7,246 nt of DNA. It comes from Bacillota bacterium (lineage in GTDB: Bacteria; Bacillota; Clostridia; Lachnospirales; Lachnospiraceae). Numbering within the stretch: the stretch's first letter is position 1; each line of letters starts with the position of its first letter. Below are positions 1 through 5,824 of this stretch, piece by piece. The position numbers and the translations under genes were made by a program. The notes beneath the pieces are model-generated. The model saw only the letters and a list, made by a program, of their open reading frames with translations, was not told where the DNA came from and made no database searches. Where the stretch lies: positions 1 to 7,246 of the forward strand of contig JAEZUR010000080.1 of assembly GCA_023420935.1 (NCBI GenBank), in the 5' to 3' direction.

Positions 1-1001
1 CCTTTACCCATTGTAAAGATAACTTTTTTGTTAGTGCGATATAAATCATCAACGACATCCTTTAGATCTGGTATGTTATTTGATTTAATTCTTTCCCTTG
101 AAATCAAGTCATTGTCTTTTATTAACAGAGCTCGCACATTTTCAATTCCTGTAATATTGTAAGAACGTAACGGTATCATAAATGTCTTTATGTTTTTTAG
201 TTCCACTGGCATATGTTCTAATGCTTTTTGTTGTTTTTGATATAAACATTCTGAAATATTGTCATCAAACGTTAACAACATACCATTTATCACCATAATT
301 TGATTATTAACACCAATTTCAGAAAGTTCCTTGGAGGCTCTATTTGCCTCTTTTAATGGAGTTTCTTCCGGTCTTGATACAAGTATTAATGTTGTAATTG
401 CTCCATTTGCTAAGGTTTCCACTGCCTTCTTATACAATTCCTTCTTACTTTCTAATCCTGATAGTTGGCCTAAACAGGATGCCCCATGAGTATTTTCACT
501 AATAAAATTACTCCATGCTGATGGCAATTGTAACATTCTTAAGGTATGGCCTGTCGGTGCTGTATCAAAAATAATATAATCATATTCTTGTTGTATACTC
601 TCATCAGTAATAAACTTAGAAAACTCATTAAACGCTGCAATCTCAACGGTACAAGAGCCAGACATTTGTTCTTCCATATTGGCTAAAGCAGCATCTGGTA
701 ACAACCCGCGATATGGTTCAATGATACTATCACGATATTCTTTTGCAGCTTGAATAGGATCTAAATTTGCCACTACAAGATTCGGTACTTCTTTAATTGG
801 TACTCCTTTATTATTCAGCTCCATATGAAATACATCCTGTAAGTTGGATGCTGGATCTGTACTGATTAATAATACTTTCTTTCCATTGTCTGCCAAGATG
901 ACTGCAGTTGCACATGCAGTTGATGTCTTCCCAACACCACCTTTTCCAGTGAAAAACAGATACTTTGTTAATTGTAACAATTGTGGATTAAATTGATTCA
1001 C
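1..1001 (-). CDS. arsA: Arsenite-stimulated efflux ATPase ArsA, N-terminal part (3' end cut by window)
   Basis: Cytosolic ATPase that takes As(III) (or Sb(III)) from ArsD and drives its export through the membrane permease encoded upstream. The visible 333 residues start at GTG 1001: an in-frame stop lies two codons upstream, AAGGA sits 10 nt before it, and the protein opens in typical ArsA fashion (NQFNPQLLQLTKYLFFTGKG). The first P-loop GKGGVGKT is at residues 19-26, DPASNLQDVF at 49-58 and the ArsA/Get3 signature DTAPTGHT at 146-153. C117 (in SGSCTVEIAAF) and C176 (in GASCLG) match the metal-site cysteines known as Cys113 and Cys172 in the E. coli plasmid protein. The last visible residues, NKKVIFTMGK, look like the start of the second nucleotide-binding half, so this is probably the fused A1-A2 form of about 580 residues. 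It is the last visible gene of the ars operon, 33 nt after arsD. Family assignment is secure; full length is inferred. Confidence 0.95.
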   Translation of the reverse strand, partial: MNQFNPQLLQLTKYLFFTGKGGVGKTSTACATAVILADNGKKVLLISTDPASNLQDVFHMELNNKGVPIKEVPNLVVANLDPIQAAKEYRDSIIEPYRGLLPDAALANMEEQMSGSCTVEIAAFNEFSKFITDESIQQEYDYIIFDTAPTGHTLRMLQLPSAWSNFISENTHGASCLGQLSGLESKKELYKKAVETLANGAITTLILVSRPEETPLKEANRASKELSEIGVNNQIMVINGMLLTFDDNISECLYQKQQKALEHMPVELKNIKTFMIPLRSYNITGIENVRALLIKDNDLISRERIKSNNIPDLKDVVDDLYRTNKKVIFTMGK

Positions 1002-1034
1002 TCTTTATCATTCCTTTCTGTTTTTCCTAAGGTA

Positions 1035-1430
1035 CTAACAATCACAATCTCCTCCAGAACAATCACAACTACTTGATTTCATAGCAGTCGCTTTTAATCT
1101 AGTTGGTCTATTACGAAACATATTTTTTGGTAATTCCAGGTAGCTTATAAATTCATCATTAGTCGGATATCTTCCACTAATGACAATCTCACCATCCACA
1201 ACGGTTAATGGAAGTCCTTCCATCCCTTTTTCCTTTACAAAGTTATTTACAACTTCATTTTTGATAAATTCCTGAGGTGAATTGCTTAAATTAAAACGAT
1301 CCACCAAGATATTTTTACTTTTTAGTGAATTTAATACGGTAGATATACGAAGTAGTTCTTGATCAATACTAACACCACAGATACCAGTTGGACAGCACAT
1401 TGCTGGTTCAAAAATTTGCATTGTTTTCAT
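1035..1430 (-). CDS. arsD: ArsD arsenic metallochaperone / weak trans-acting repressor
   Basis: A 131-residue ArsD that binds As(III) and hands it to ArsA, raising the ATPase's affinity for arsenite; the family also has weak repressor activity at ars promoters. The N-terminus MKTMQIFEPAMCCPTGICG carries C12, C13 and C18, the three cysteines shown in E. coli ArsD to be needed for metal transfer, at the same positions. A thioredoxin-like body follows, with conserved EGLPLTVVDGEIVISGRYP. The tail has two CxC pairs (C122/C124, C129/C131), where E. coli ArsD has vicinal CC pairs. GGAG lies just upstream of ATG 1430. The gene sits 34 nt after acr3 and 33 nt before arsA, the standard arsD-arsA order, so co-transcription and coupled function are expected. 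Confidence 0.96.
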   Translation of the reverse strand: MKTMQIFEPAMCCPTGICGVSIDQELLRISTVLNSLKSKNILVDRFNLSNSPQEFIKNEVVNNFVKEKGMEGLPLTVVDGEIVISGRYPTNDEFISYLELPKNMFRNRPTRLKATAMKSSSCDCSGGDCDC

Positions 1431-1464
1431 ATTCTATCTCCATTTCTATATTAATATTTCTGGT

Positions 1465-2526
1465 CTATTTACTCTTTTCCGCTTTTGGAAACCACTCGGT
1501 TGTATTATTTGCTATTTTTACTAAAAATAACATAATAGGTACTTCTGTTAATACTCCTACCACCGTTGCTAGTGCTGCTGGAGACTCCATTCCAAATAAT
1601 GCAATTGCAACCGCAACAGATAATTCAAAAAAGTTAGATGCGCCAATCATACCACCAGGTGCAGCTATATTGTGAGGCAATTTTAATACTCTTGCTGCAA
1701 AATATGCGATAAAGAAGATAAAAAATGTCTGTATAGTTAAAGGTACTGCAATTAACAGAATGTGAAGAGGATTATTTAATATTACATCCCCTTGGAAGGA
1801 AAATAATAATATCAGCATCAGTAATAAACCTACGATCGTAGCATTATCAAACTTTGGAAGGAACTGATTTTCAAAATAATCTACGCCTTTCTTTTTACTA
1901 ATATACATTCTTGTTAGTACTCCTGCTGTTAACGGAATTACAACAAAAAGAATAACAGATATAATTAAGGTATCCCATGGGACAGCCACATCACTTACTC
2001 CAAGTAAGAATTTCACAATCGGAACAAAGGCAATTAGAATGATAAGGTCATTGGTTGCAACTTGCACTACGGTATACGCTGGATTTCCTTTTGTTAACTG
2101 GCTCCATACAAAAACCATTGCAGTACATGGGGCTGCCCCAAGTAATACAGCCCCAGCTAGATACTCTTTGGCAAGATCAGCTGGAATCAGACCTTTAAAT
2201 ATTACGTAGAAAAATAACGACGCAATACCAAACATAGTAAATGGTTTAATAAGCCAATTCGTTATCCAAGTTACATACAATCCTTTAGGGTTTTTTCCTA
2301 CATCTTTTACACTTTGAAAATTAACTTTCATCATCATTGGATAAATCATAACCCAGATTAATATAGCAGTTGGGATAGATACATTGGCATATTCAAATTG
2401 ATTGAAAAAGGAAGGGATGGACGGAATAAATTTTCCGATCAAAACCCCTACCAGCATACAAAGTGCTACCCAAATAGTTAAATATTTCTGAAAAAATCCC
2501 ATTTCTAATGACTTATCTTTACTCAT
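1465..2526 (-). CDS. acr3: Acr3-family arsenite efflux permease
   Basis: Inner-membrane exporter of As(OH)3 from the Acr3 family (bile/arsenite/riboflavin transporter superfamily), expected to work alone or energised by ArsA. I start it at ATG 2526 (353 residues, MSKDKSLEMGFFQKYL): a strong AAAGGAG lies at the right distance, whereas the longer reading from 2565 adds 13 residues that overlap the arsR end and lacks such a site. About ten hydrophobic segments are visible. Diagnostic motifs are WVMIYPMMMKVNF (58-70), GAAPCTAMVFVWSQLTKGNPAYT (130-152) with the conserved C134, VQVATNDL (154-161), and GASNFFELSVAVAIALFG (295-312) with E301; Cys and Glu at these sites are essential in studied Acr3 proteins. 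Only 11 nt separate it from the upstream arsR stop, and its Shine-Dalgarno overlaps that stop codon, so translational coupling is likely. Confidence 0.96.
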   Translation of the reverse strand: MSKDKSLEMGFFQKYLTIWVALCMLVGVLIGKFIPSIPSFFNQFEYANVSIPTAILIWVMIYPMMMKVNFQSVKDVGKNPKGLYVTWITNWLIKPFTMFGIASLFFYVIFKGLIPADLAKEYLAGAVLLGAAPCTAMVFVWSQLTKGNPAYTVVQVATNDLIILIAFVPIVKFLLGVSDVAVPWDTLIISVILFVVIPLTAGVLTRMYISKKKGVDYFENQFLPKFDNATIVGLLLMLILLFSFQGDVILNNPLHILLIAVPLTIQTFFIFFIAYFAARVLKLPHNIAAPGGMIGASNFFELSVAVAIALFGMESPAALATVVGVLTEVPIMLFLVKIANNTTEWFPKAEKSK

Positions 2527-2537
2527 TGTTTTCTCCT

Positions 2538-2885
2538 TTAATGTGGTTGTAGTGAACAGGAACAAACATCAATTGTTTTGTATTTTTCACATTTTTCATG
2601 ATCTGATTGATAGGTTGGAAGTTCTTTGATCTGAATCAAAAGATACTCCCATAATTTTTTATGTTCTTCTTTAAAACGCTCACTAATTCTGTAATATGCC
2701 CATTGAGCTTTCTTATCACATTCTAATATTCCGCATTTTCGTAGGGCTGTCAGGTGTCTTGATGCATTGGATTGTGACATATTAAGGCATGCTTCAATCT
2801 CACAGACACACATTTCTCTTTCCATTAGTATAGTTAGGATACGTAATCTACTTTCCTCTGATAGTGCTTTAAAAAGTTCAACCAT
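2538..2885 (-). CDS. arsR: ArsR-family As(III)-responsive repressor (operon gene 2, next to acr3)
   Basis: Winged-helix repressor of the ArsR/SmtB family, 115 residues from ATG 2885. This start has an ideal AAAGGAGG 8 nt upstream; a GTG three codons earlier (2894) overlaps that Shine-Dalgarno and is unlikely. The N-terminal half reads LFKALSEESRLRILTIL (4-20), then MCVCEIEAC (25-33) in the DNA-binding region, then the recognition helix MSQSNASRHLTALRKCGIL (36-54). C26, C28 and C33 give the As/Sb site of E. coli ArsR type (CxC plus a third Cys). The C-terminal tail adds C99 and a CSC (108-110), so a second metal site is possible. It differs clearly from the first ArsR of the operon (about 30 percent identity by eye), so it is not a recent duplicate. 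Its likely operator is the palindrome cluster at 2911-2932 just upstream. It probably represses the acr3-arsD-arsA part of the operon. Confidence 0.93.
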   Translation of the reverse strand: MVELFKALSEESRLRILTILMEREMCVCEIEACLNMSQSNASRHLTALRKCGILECDKKAQWAYYRISERFKEEHKKLWEYLLIQIKELPTYQSDHEKCEKYKTIDVCSCSLQPH

Positions 2886-2910
2886 GAATAGCACCTCCTT
2901 TGTTCATAAC

Positions 2911-2932
2911 TATATGCGCATATATGCATATA
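2911..2932. promoter_or_regulatory. Overlapping palindromes upstream of the second arsR, likely ArsR operator
   Basis: TATATGCGCATATA (2911-2924) is a perfect 14-bp palindrome and overlaps TATATGCATATA (2921-2932), a perfect 12-bp palindrome. ATATGC half-sites recur 10 bp apart, about one helical turn. The cluster lies 26-47 nt upstream of the arsR start at 2885, where a repressor would block transcription into arsR-acr3-arsD-arsA. It has no resemblance to the dyads at the operon's first promoter. A convincing -35/-10 pair could not be found nearby on the minus strand (TATTAT at 2935-2930 is the best -10), so whether a second promoter exists is open. That the second ArsR binds here is inference. 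Confidence 0.5.
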
Positions 2933-3003
2933 ATATGTTAGAAGATACGATATGTTACACAGAATTTCTTTATCATCTCTTTACTCAATCTCTTTGTTTA
3001 TAC

Positions 3004-3321
3004 TCAACAACTACTATCCCCATCTAATTCTCTGCAGATGCAGGAATCATGACCCGATACCATATCATCCCAAAATTTTCTAATGGAAGCTACAAGCTCG
3101 TCATTATTTCGGTATCTCATCCAAGAACCATCTTTTCTACTAATAACAATACCGCATTCCGTTAATATCTTCATATGGTAGGAAAGTGTTGGCTGCGTAA
3201 TATTAAAATATTCCAATAAATCGCAGGCACAAAGTTCACCACAGGAAAGTAATTGGATAATTTTAAGCCTTGTCTCATCTCCTAGCGCTTTAAAGACCAA
3301 AGCGTAGCTATCTTGCGTCAT
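3004..3321 (-). CDS. arsR: ArsR-family As(III)-responsive repressor (operon gene 1)
   Basis: First gene of the ars operon, a 105-residue ArsR/SmtB winged-helix repressor. ATG 3321 is preceded by AAAGGAGG with 8 nt spacing; an upstream in-frame ATG at 3342 would place that Shine-Dalgarno inside the gene, so it is rejected. FKALGDETRLKIIQLL (10-25) is followed by the classical metal box ELCACDLL (29-36) with C31 and C33, plus C27 nearby, and the recognition helix ITQPTLSYHMKILTECGIV (41-59). The wing reads SRKDGSWMRYR (61-71). The C-terminus is Cys-rich too (C94, C96, C105). This is the canonical arsenite-sensing type, in which As(III) binding to the CxC region releases DNA. It most likely autoregulates through the dyads at 3343-3394. 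A 118-nt gap separates it from the second arsR. Confidence 0.94.
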   Translation of the reverse strand: MTQDSYALVFKALGDETRLKIIQLLSCGELCACDLLEYFNITQPTLSYHMKILTECGIVISRKDGSWMRYRNNDELVASIRKFWDDMVSGHDSCICRELDGDSSC

Positions 3322-3342
3322 GTATTCGACCTCCTTTATCAT

Positions 3343-3358
3343 ATAGATAATCGTCTAT
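3343..3358. promoter_or_regulatory. ars operator site 1 (dyad at the transcription start)
   Basis: ATAGATAATCGTCTAT is an imperfect dyad (ATAGAt / GTCTAT half-sites). Its reverse complement matches site 2 (3379-3394) at 14 of 16 positions. It covers the region just after the predicted start point of the ars transcript. Together with site 2 it yields a perfect 13-bp inverted repeat (3349-3361 and 3376-3388) around the -10 box. Binding by the first ArsR is inferred from position and from the usual dyad form of ArsR/SmtB operators. Confidence 0.6.
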
Positions 3359-3364
3359 GTGTTT

Positions 3365-3393
3365 ATTATAGGAATCACATAGACGATTGTCAA
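3365..3393 (-). promoter_or_regulatory. Consensus sigma-A promoter of the ars operon
   Basis: On the minus strand the -35 box is TTGACA (3393-3388) and the -10 box is TATAAT (3370-3365), with exactly 17 bp between them: both hexamers are full consensus. Transcription would start near 3358 and give a leader of about 36 nt before arsR at 3321. Such a strong promoter needs tight repression, which fits the flanking dyads. Confidence 0.88.
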
Positions 3394-3394
3394 T
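3379..3394. promoter_or_regulatory. ars operator site 2 (dyad over the -35 box)
   Basis: ATAGACGATTGTCAAT has half-sites ATAGAC and GTCaAT with one mismatch. It overlaps the -35 hexamer of the ars promoter and is centred 36 bp from site 1, in the opposite orientation. Repressor bound here would directly exclude RNA polymerase. It lies 114 bp upstream of the divergent recombinase gene, so a direct effect on that gene is less likely. Confidence 0.6.
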
Positions 3395-3507
3395 ATGTTT
3401 ATTGTTAAGATAATGTAAATAATACATTTTACTGGAATTTTCACGTTTCTTGTTGTAAAATTAATTAGATTCATTTGAAATCGAGCAATATCAGAAAGGA
3501 TTCATCT

Positions 3508-4566
3508 ATGGATAACTTAACCTACCAAGAACAACTTTATGTAGATAATACCATGAAGCTTCGGGAGATTTTAACGACAATGCCTTCCTTTGCTAAGGAT
3601 TATTTCCGTGCCATTGAGCCTAGAACATCCACTAAGACTCGTATTTCTTATGCCTATGACATCCGTGTATTTCTATCCTTTTTAATAGATAGTAATCCAT
3701 CTTTTCGCGAATATTCTACTGCTGATTTTAAACTGACTGATCTAGATCTGATTTGTGCTGTTGTCATTGAAGAGTACTTAGAATACCTTAAGGTATATCG
3801 TACCAAAGATGGTGTGTTACATAAGAATGATGAGCGTGGTCTTCATCGCAAATTATCTGCACTTCGAAGTTTCTATACTTATTTTAATAAACGACAGTTG
3901 TTAAATAGTAACCCAGTTGTTTTAGTGGATATGCCAAAGCTTCACGACAAAGAAATCATTCGATTGGATTACGATGAGGTTGCTGCTCTACTTGACTTAG
4001 TGGAACATGGTGGTGACAATCTAAGTGGCATGAAAAAGGTCTATTATGAAAAAAATAAAATCCGTAATCTTGCTATCTTTACGTTGCTGTTAGGAACAGG
4101 AATCCGTGTATCCGAATGTGTTGGATTAGACATTAATGATGTTGATTTTAAGAATAATCGAATCAAGATTATAAGAAAAGGTGGAAAAGAAGACTTCGTA
4201 TACTTTGGACCAGAAGTAGAAAAAGCATTATCCAATTACATCAATCATTCCAGAAATCAGATAAATGCCTTATCCGGTCATGAAAATGCATTGTTTTTAT
4301 CCATTCAGAAAAAACGTATGAATGTAAAAGCCATTGAAAATCTGGTATCCGATAATGCAAAACAAATTACTACTTTAAAGCATATTACTCCTCATAAATT
4401 AAGAAGTACCTACGGTACTTCCCTTTATAGGGAAACTGGCGATATTTATCTAGTAGCTGAAGTGTTGGGACACAATGATGTTAATACGACCAAGAAACAC
4501 TATGCTGCTTTGGATGAAGACCGAAAACGTAGGGCTGCCCAGGTTGTAAGGTTGAGAGAGGAGTAA
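3508..4566 (+). CDS. XerC/XerD-type tyrosine recombinase
   Basis: Site-specific DNA recombinase of the phage-integrase family, 352 residues from ATG 3508, which has AGAAAGGA 7 nt upstream; a TTG 11 codons earlier (3475) has no Shine-Dalgarno. Residues about 25-130 form the SAM-like core-binding domain (KTRISYAYDIRVFLSFL; RKLSALRSFYTYF). The catalytic domain follows with the full set: R200 (GTGIRVSECVGL), K224 (RKGGKED), H296 and R299 (HKLR), H322 (LGHND) and nucleophile Y332 (KKHYAALDE). The enzyme therefore looks active. Size and composition fit a stand-alone Xer-like recombinase as well as an element integrase; no excisionase, relaxase or phage gene is visible. It is divergent from the ars operon and ends in a palindrome and a strong terminator. 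Its role (dimer resolution, integration or inversion) cannot be decided from the window, so no gene symbol is given. Confidence 0.92.
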   Translation: MDNLTYQEQLYVDNTMKLREILTTMPSFAKDYFRAIEPRTSTKTRISYAYDIRVFLSFLIDSNPSFREYSTADFKLTDLDLICAVVIEEYLEYLKVYRTKDGVLHKNDERGLHRKLSALRSFYTYFNKRQLLNSNPVVLVDMPKLHDKEIIRLDYDEVAALLDLVEHGGDNLSGMKKVYYEKNKIRNLAIFTLLLGTGIRVSECVGLDINDVDFKNNRIKIIRKGGKEDFVYFGPEVEKALSNYINHSRNQINALSGHENALFLSIQKKRMNVKAIENLVSDNAKQITTLKHITPHKLRSTYGTSLYRETGDIYLVAEVLGHNDVNTTKKHYAALDEDRKRRAAQVVRLREE

Positions 4567-4589
4567 ATTTCTACATATGTAGAAATTTA
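4564..4589. repeat. 26-bp perfect palindrome including the recombinase stop codon
   Basis: The arms TAAATTTCTACAT and ATGTAGAAATTTA are exact reverse complements with no spacer, centred at 4576/4577. The first three bases are the TAA stop of the recombinase gene. In RNA the palindrome could form a hairpin of up to 11 bp or so with a tight loop, followed by TTATTTC, a poor U-tract. It could be a weak terminator, an mRNA-stabilising hairpin or a protein-binding site. It does not look like a Firmicutes dif site. Confidence 0.75.
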
Positions 4590-4631
4590 TTTCAATTAAA
4601 TAGTGTCGTTTTAAAAAAGCTTTAGTATAAT

Positions 4632-4673
4632 AAAGTGCAAGAATAGACTAGTGATTCTTGCACTTTTATTTTT
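4632..4673 (+). terminator. Strong intrinsic terminator of the recombinase gene, probably bidirectional
   Basis: A perfect 13-bp stem (AAAGTGCAAGAAT at 4632-4644 with ATTCTTGCACTTT at 4654-4666) closes a 9-nt loop and is followed by TATTTTT on the plus strand. On the minus strand the stem is followed by ATTATAC, a weaker T-tract. It separates the plus-strand recombinase from the convergent minus-strand oxidoreductase gene, which ends at 4709, and may serve both. Confidence 0.9.
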
Positions 4674-4708
4674 ACATATTTCTAATTTACGCATTTACAA
4701 ATGATATG

Positions 4709-5653
4709 CTACGATTTTGCATCCTTTTGATATTTTGAATTGGTTTTGTGTACTAATATATCCAAATTGGGGGTTAGAACGTTAGACTTTGCTTTCATTT
4801 TATAAAAAGTGTCATATAATCCTTTTAGTTCCGAAAAGGAACCTTCAACCTGGTTTGCCAACGGCGAGTAGTGAAACAGCTTATAAAACATAAAGTTCAG
4901 ATGCTTATGTCGTTTTACAAAATCTGCTTGCTTGGCAGGAATAATTTCATATCCCAAGTCCTTTAAGACGTCATATCCTTCGTCCATTGCAGCTACTACC
5001 TGTCTTAACATTTTGCTATCTTTAGCAACCGCTTTGAAGTCATAATCTTTGATAAAAGCTGCTAGGTTCATAGGCACGACCATTATTATATGGCTTTTCA
5101 GCCAAGCATCTATTTTTTTCTCATATGTAATCTTGTACTTTGTGTTTTGAAAGATTTTTTCCAAGGTATCCTGAATAAAAACATTATTCGCCAAGCTGCC
5201 AACCACCATTTCACCTGCATTAAACCTTAAGACAACTGTGCGGTTTTTCTCTCTTTTTCCACCACTCATTTGAAACCCAAAAACAATGTTTTTACCTTTT
5301 TCGCTGTGTGCTTTAAAATAAGTCTCCATCTCTGAAGCAGTTGCATTGTTTCCAACAAGTATGATATTCTTACTGTTGTTTTGAGTAAGGATCGGTAGAA
5401 CATCAGGAAAGTCTGTGTACTTCATCGTTACAAAAATCATATCATAGATATCATCCTTGCTCAGTTCATTAATAATTTTTACTTTATCAGTAGTTGTCTT
5501 TCTTTGTAAGTAATGACGTAAGACAATTCCCTTGTTCTTCAATTCTTCGGCGCGTTTTCCTCTAGCCAGAACTGTTACATCATTGTTTCCTCGTATTAGT
5601 ACATGAGCTAAGAAACTTCCTTGAACCCCAGCTCCATAAATTAAAACTCTCAT
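4709..5653 (-). CDS. Ketopantoate-reductase-like (ApbA/PanE family) NADP-dependent oxidoreductase
   Basis: A 314-residue two-domain dehydrogenase. The start at ATG 5653 has AGGAAGGA about 11 nt upstream and puts the Rossmann motif MRVLIYGAGVQGSFLA at the very N-terminus; the longer reading from 5716 runs through the operator region and is rejected. GAGVQGS (7-13) binds the dinucleotide, and R32-R34 near the end of the second strand would suit NADPH. K176 (WLKSHIIMVVPMNLAAF) sits where the catalytic lysine of E. coli PanE is, and E275 (VEGSFSELKG) matches its conserved acid. The two asparagines after the lysine in PanE are missing here (H178, I180, P184; N186 only nearby), and the usual QNG turn is replaced by GNNATASE (101-108). 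It may therefore reduce a 2-oxo acid other than ketopantoate, so panE is not assigned. It is divergent from a tetR gene that probably controls it. Confidence 0.85.
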   Translation of the reverse strand: MRVLIYGAGVQGSFLAHVLIRGNNDVTVLARGKRAEELKNKGIVLRHYLQRKTTTDKVKIINELSKDDIYDMIFVTMKYTDFPDVLPILTQNNSKNIILVGNNATASEMETYFKAHSEKGKNIVFGFQMSGGKREKNRTVVLRFNAGEMVVGSLANNVFIQDTLEKIFQNTKYKITYEKKIDAWLKSHIIMVVPMNLAAFIKDYDFKAVAKDSKMLRQVVAAMDEGYDVLKDLGYEIIPAKQADFVKRHKHLNFMFYKLFHYSPLANQVEGSFSELKGLYDTFYKMKAKSNVLTPNLDILVHKTNSKYQKDAKS

Positions 5654-5690
5654 ATTTATTATCGTCCTTCCTATATGTTTTTCTAATTTG

Positions 5691-5724
5691 ACATACAATC
5701 GTTGATTAATAAACAATTGTATGT
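5691..5724. promoter_or_regulatory. 34-bp near-perfect palindrome, likely TetR operator 1
   Basis: The outer arms ACATACAAT (5691-5699) and ATTGTATGT (5716-5724) are exact inverted repeats, and the inner part continues the symmetry: 15 of 17 base pairs match about a centre at 5707/5708. It lies between the divergent oxidoreductase and tetR genes and contains the -35 box of the tetR promoter. Its core GTTgATTAAtaAAC resembles the second dyad at 5774-5796. TetR-family repressors typically bind such dyads in the shared intergenic region; that this TetR does so is inference. Confidence 0.65.
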
Positions 5725-5730
5725 TATCAT
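5702..5730 (+). promoter_or_regulatory. Probable promoter of the tetR gene
   Basis: TTGATT (5702-5707) and TATCAT (5725-5730) are separated by 17 bp, giving a start near 5737 and a leader of about 88 nt. The -35 box lies inside the 34-bp palindrome, as expected for autorepression. A weaker alternative (TTGTTC at 5778, TATCTT at 5801) overlaps the second dyad. On the minus strand, TACAAT (5721-5716) is the best -10 for the oxidoreductase gene, but its -35 is poor. Confidence 0.55.
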
Positions 5731-5773
5731 CAGACTAACAAAATAACACTATATTATCAATAGGCAGCTTTAC

Positions 5774-5796
5774 AATGTTGTTCATTAAACAACATT
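5774..5796. promoter_or_regulatory. 23-bp inverted repeat, likely TetR operator 2
   Basis: AATGTTGTT (5774-5782) and AACAACATT (5788-5796) are exact 9-bp inverted repeats around a 5-nt centre. Length and form are those of a TetR-family operator. It lies 28 nt upstream of the tetR start, in the leader of the predicted transcript, so bound protein would act as a roadblock. An RNA hairpin is an alternative reading, but no U-tract follows. Confidence 0.6.
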
Positions 5797-5824
5797 TAGG
5801 TATCTTTGTCTAGTAAGGAGTTTT

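Noticed and set aside
1388..1675. Plus-strand open frame of 95 codons
   Set aside because: It lies antisense over arsD and acr3, both secure genes; its low-complexity Ile/Ser/Thr/Ala sequence is a shadow and there is no convincing ribosome binding site.
2767..3027. Plus-strand open frame of 86 codons
   Set aside because: Antisense to the second arsR and across its operator region; no recognisable domain.
3412..3428. AATGTA / TACATT inverted repeat upstream of the recombinase gene
   Set aside because: Only 6 bp per arm in very AT-rich DNA; not distinguishable from chance, and no clear promoter could be fitted to it.
4044..4235. Minus-strand open frame of 63 codons
   Set aside because: Antisense inside the recombinase catalytic domain; shadow.
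4564..4589. Palindrome considered as a chromosomal dif site
   Set aside because: It is fully symmetric and does not resemble the Firmicutes dif consensus, whose arms differ and flank a central region.
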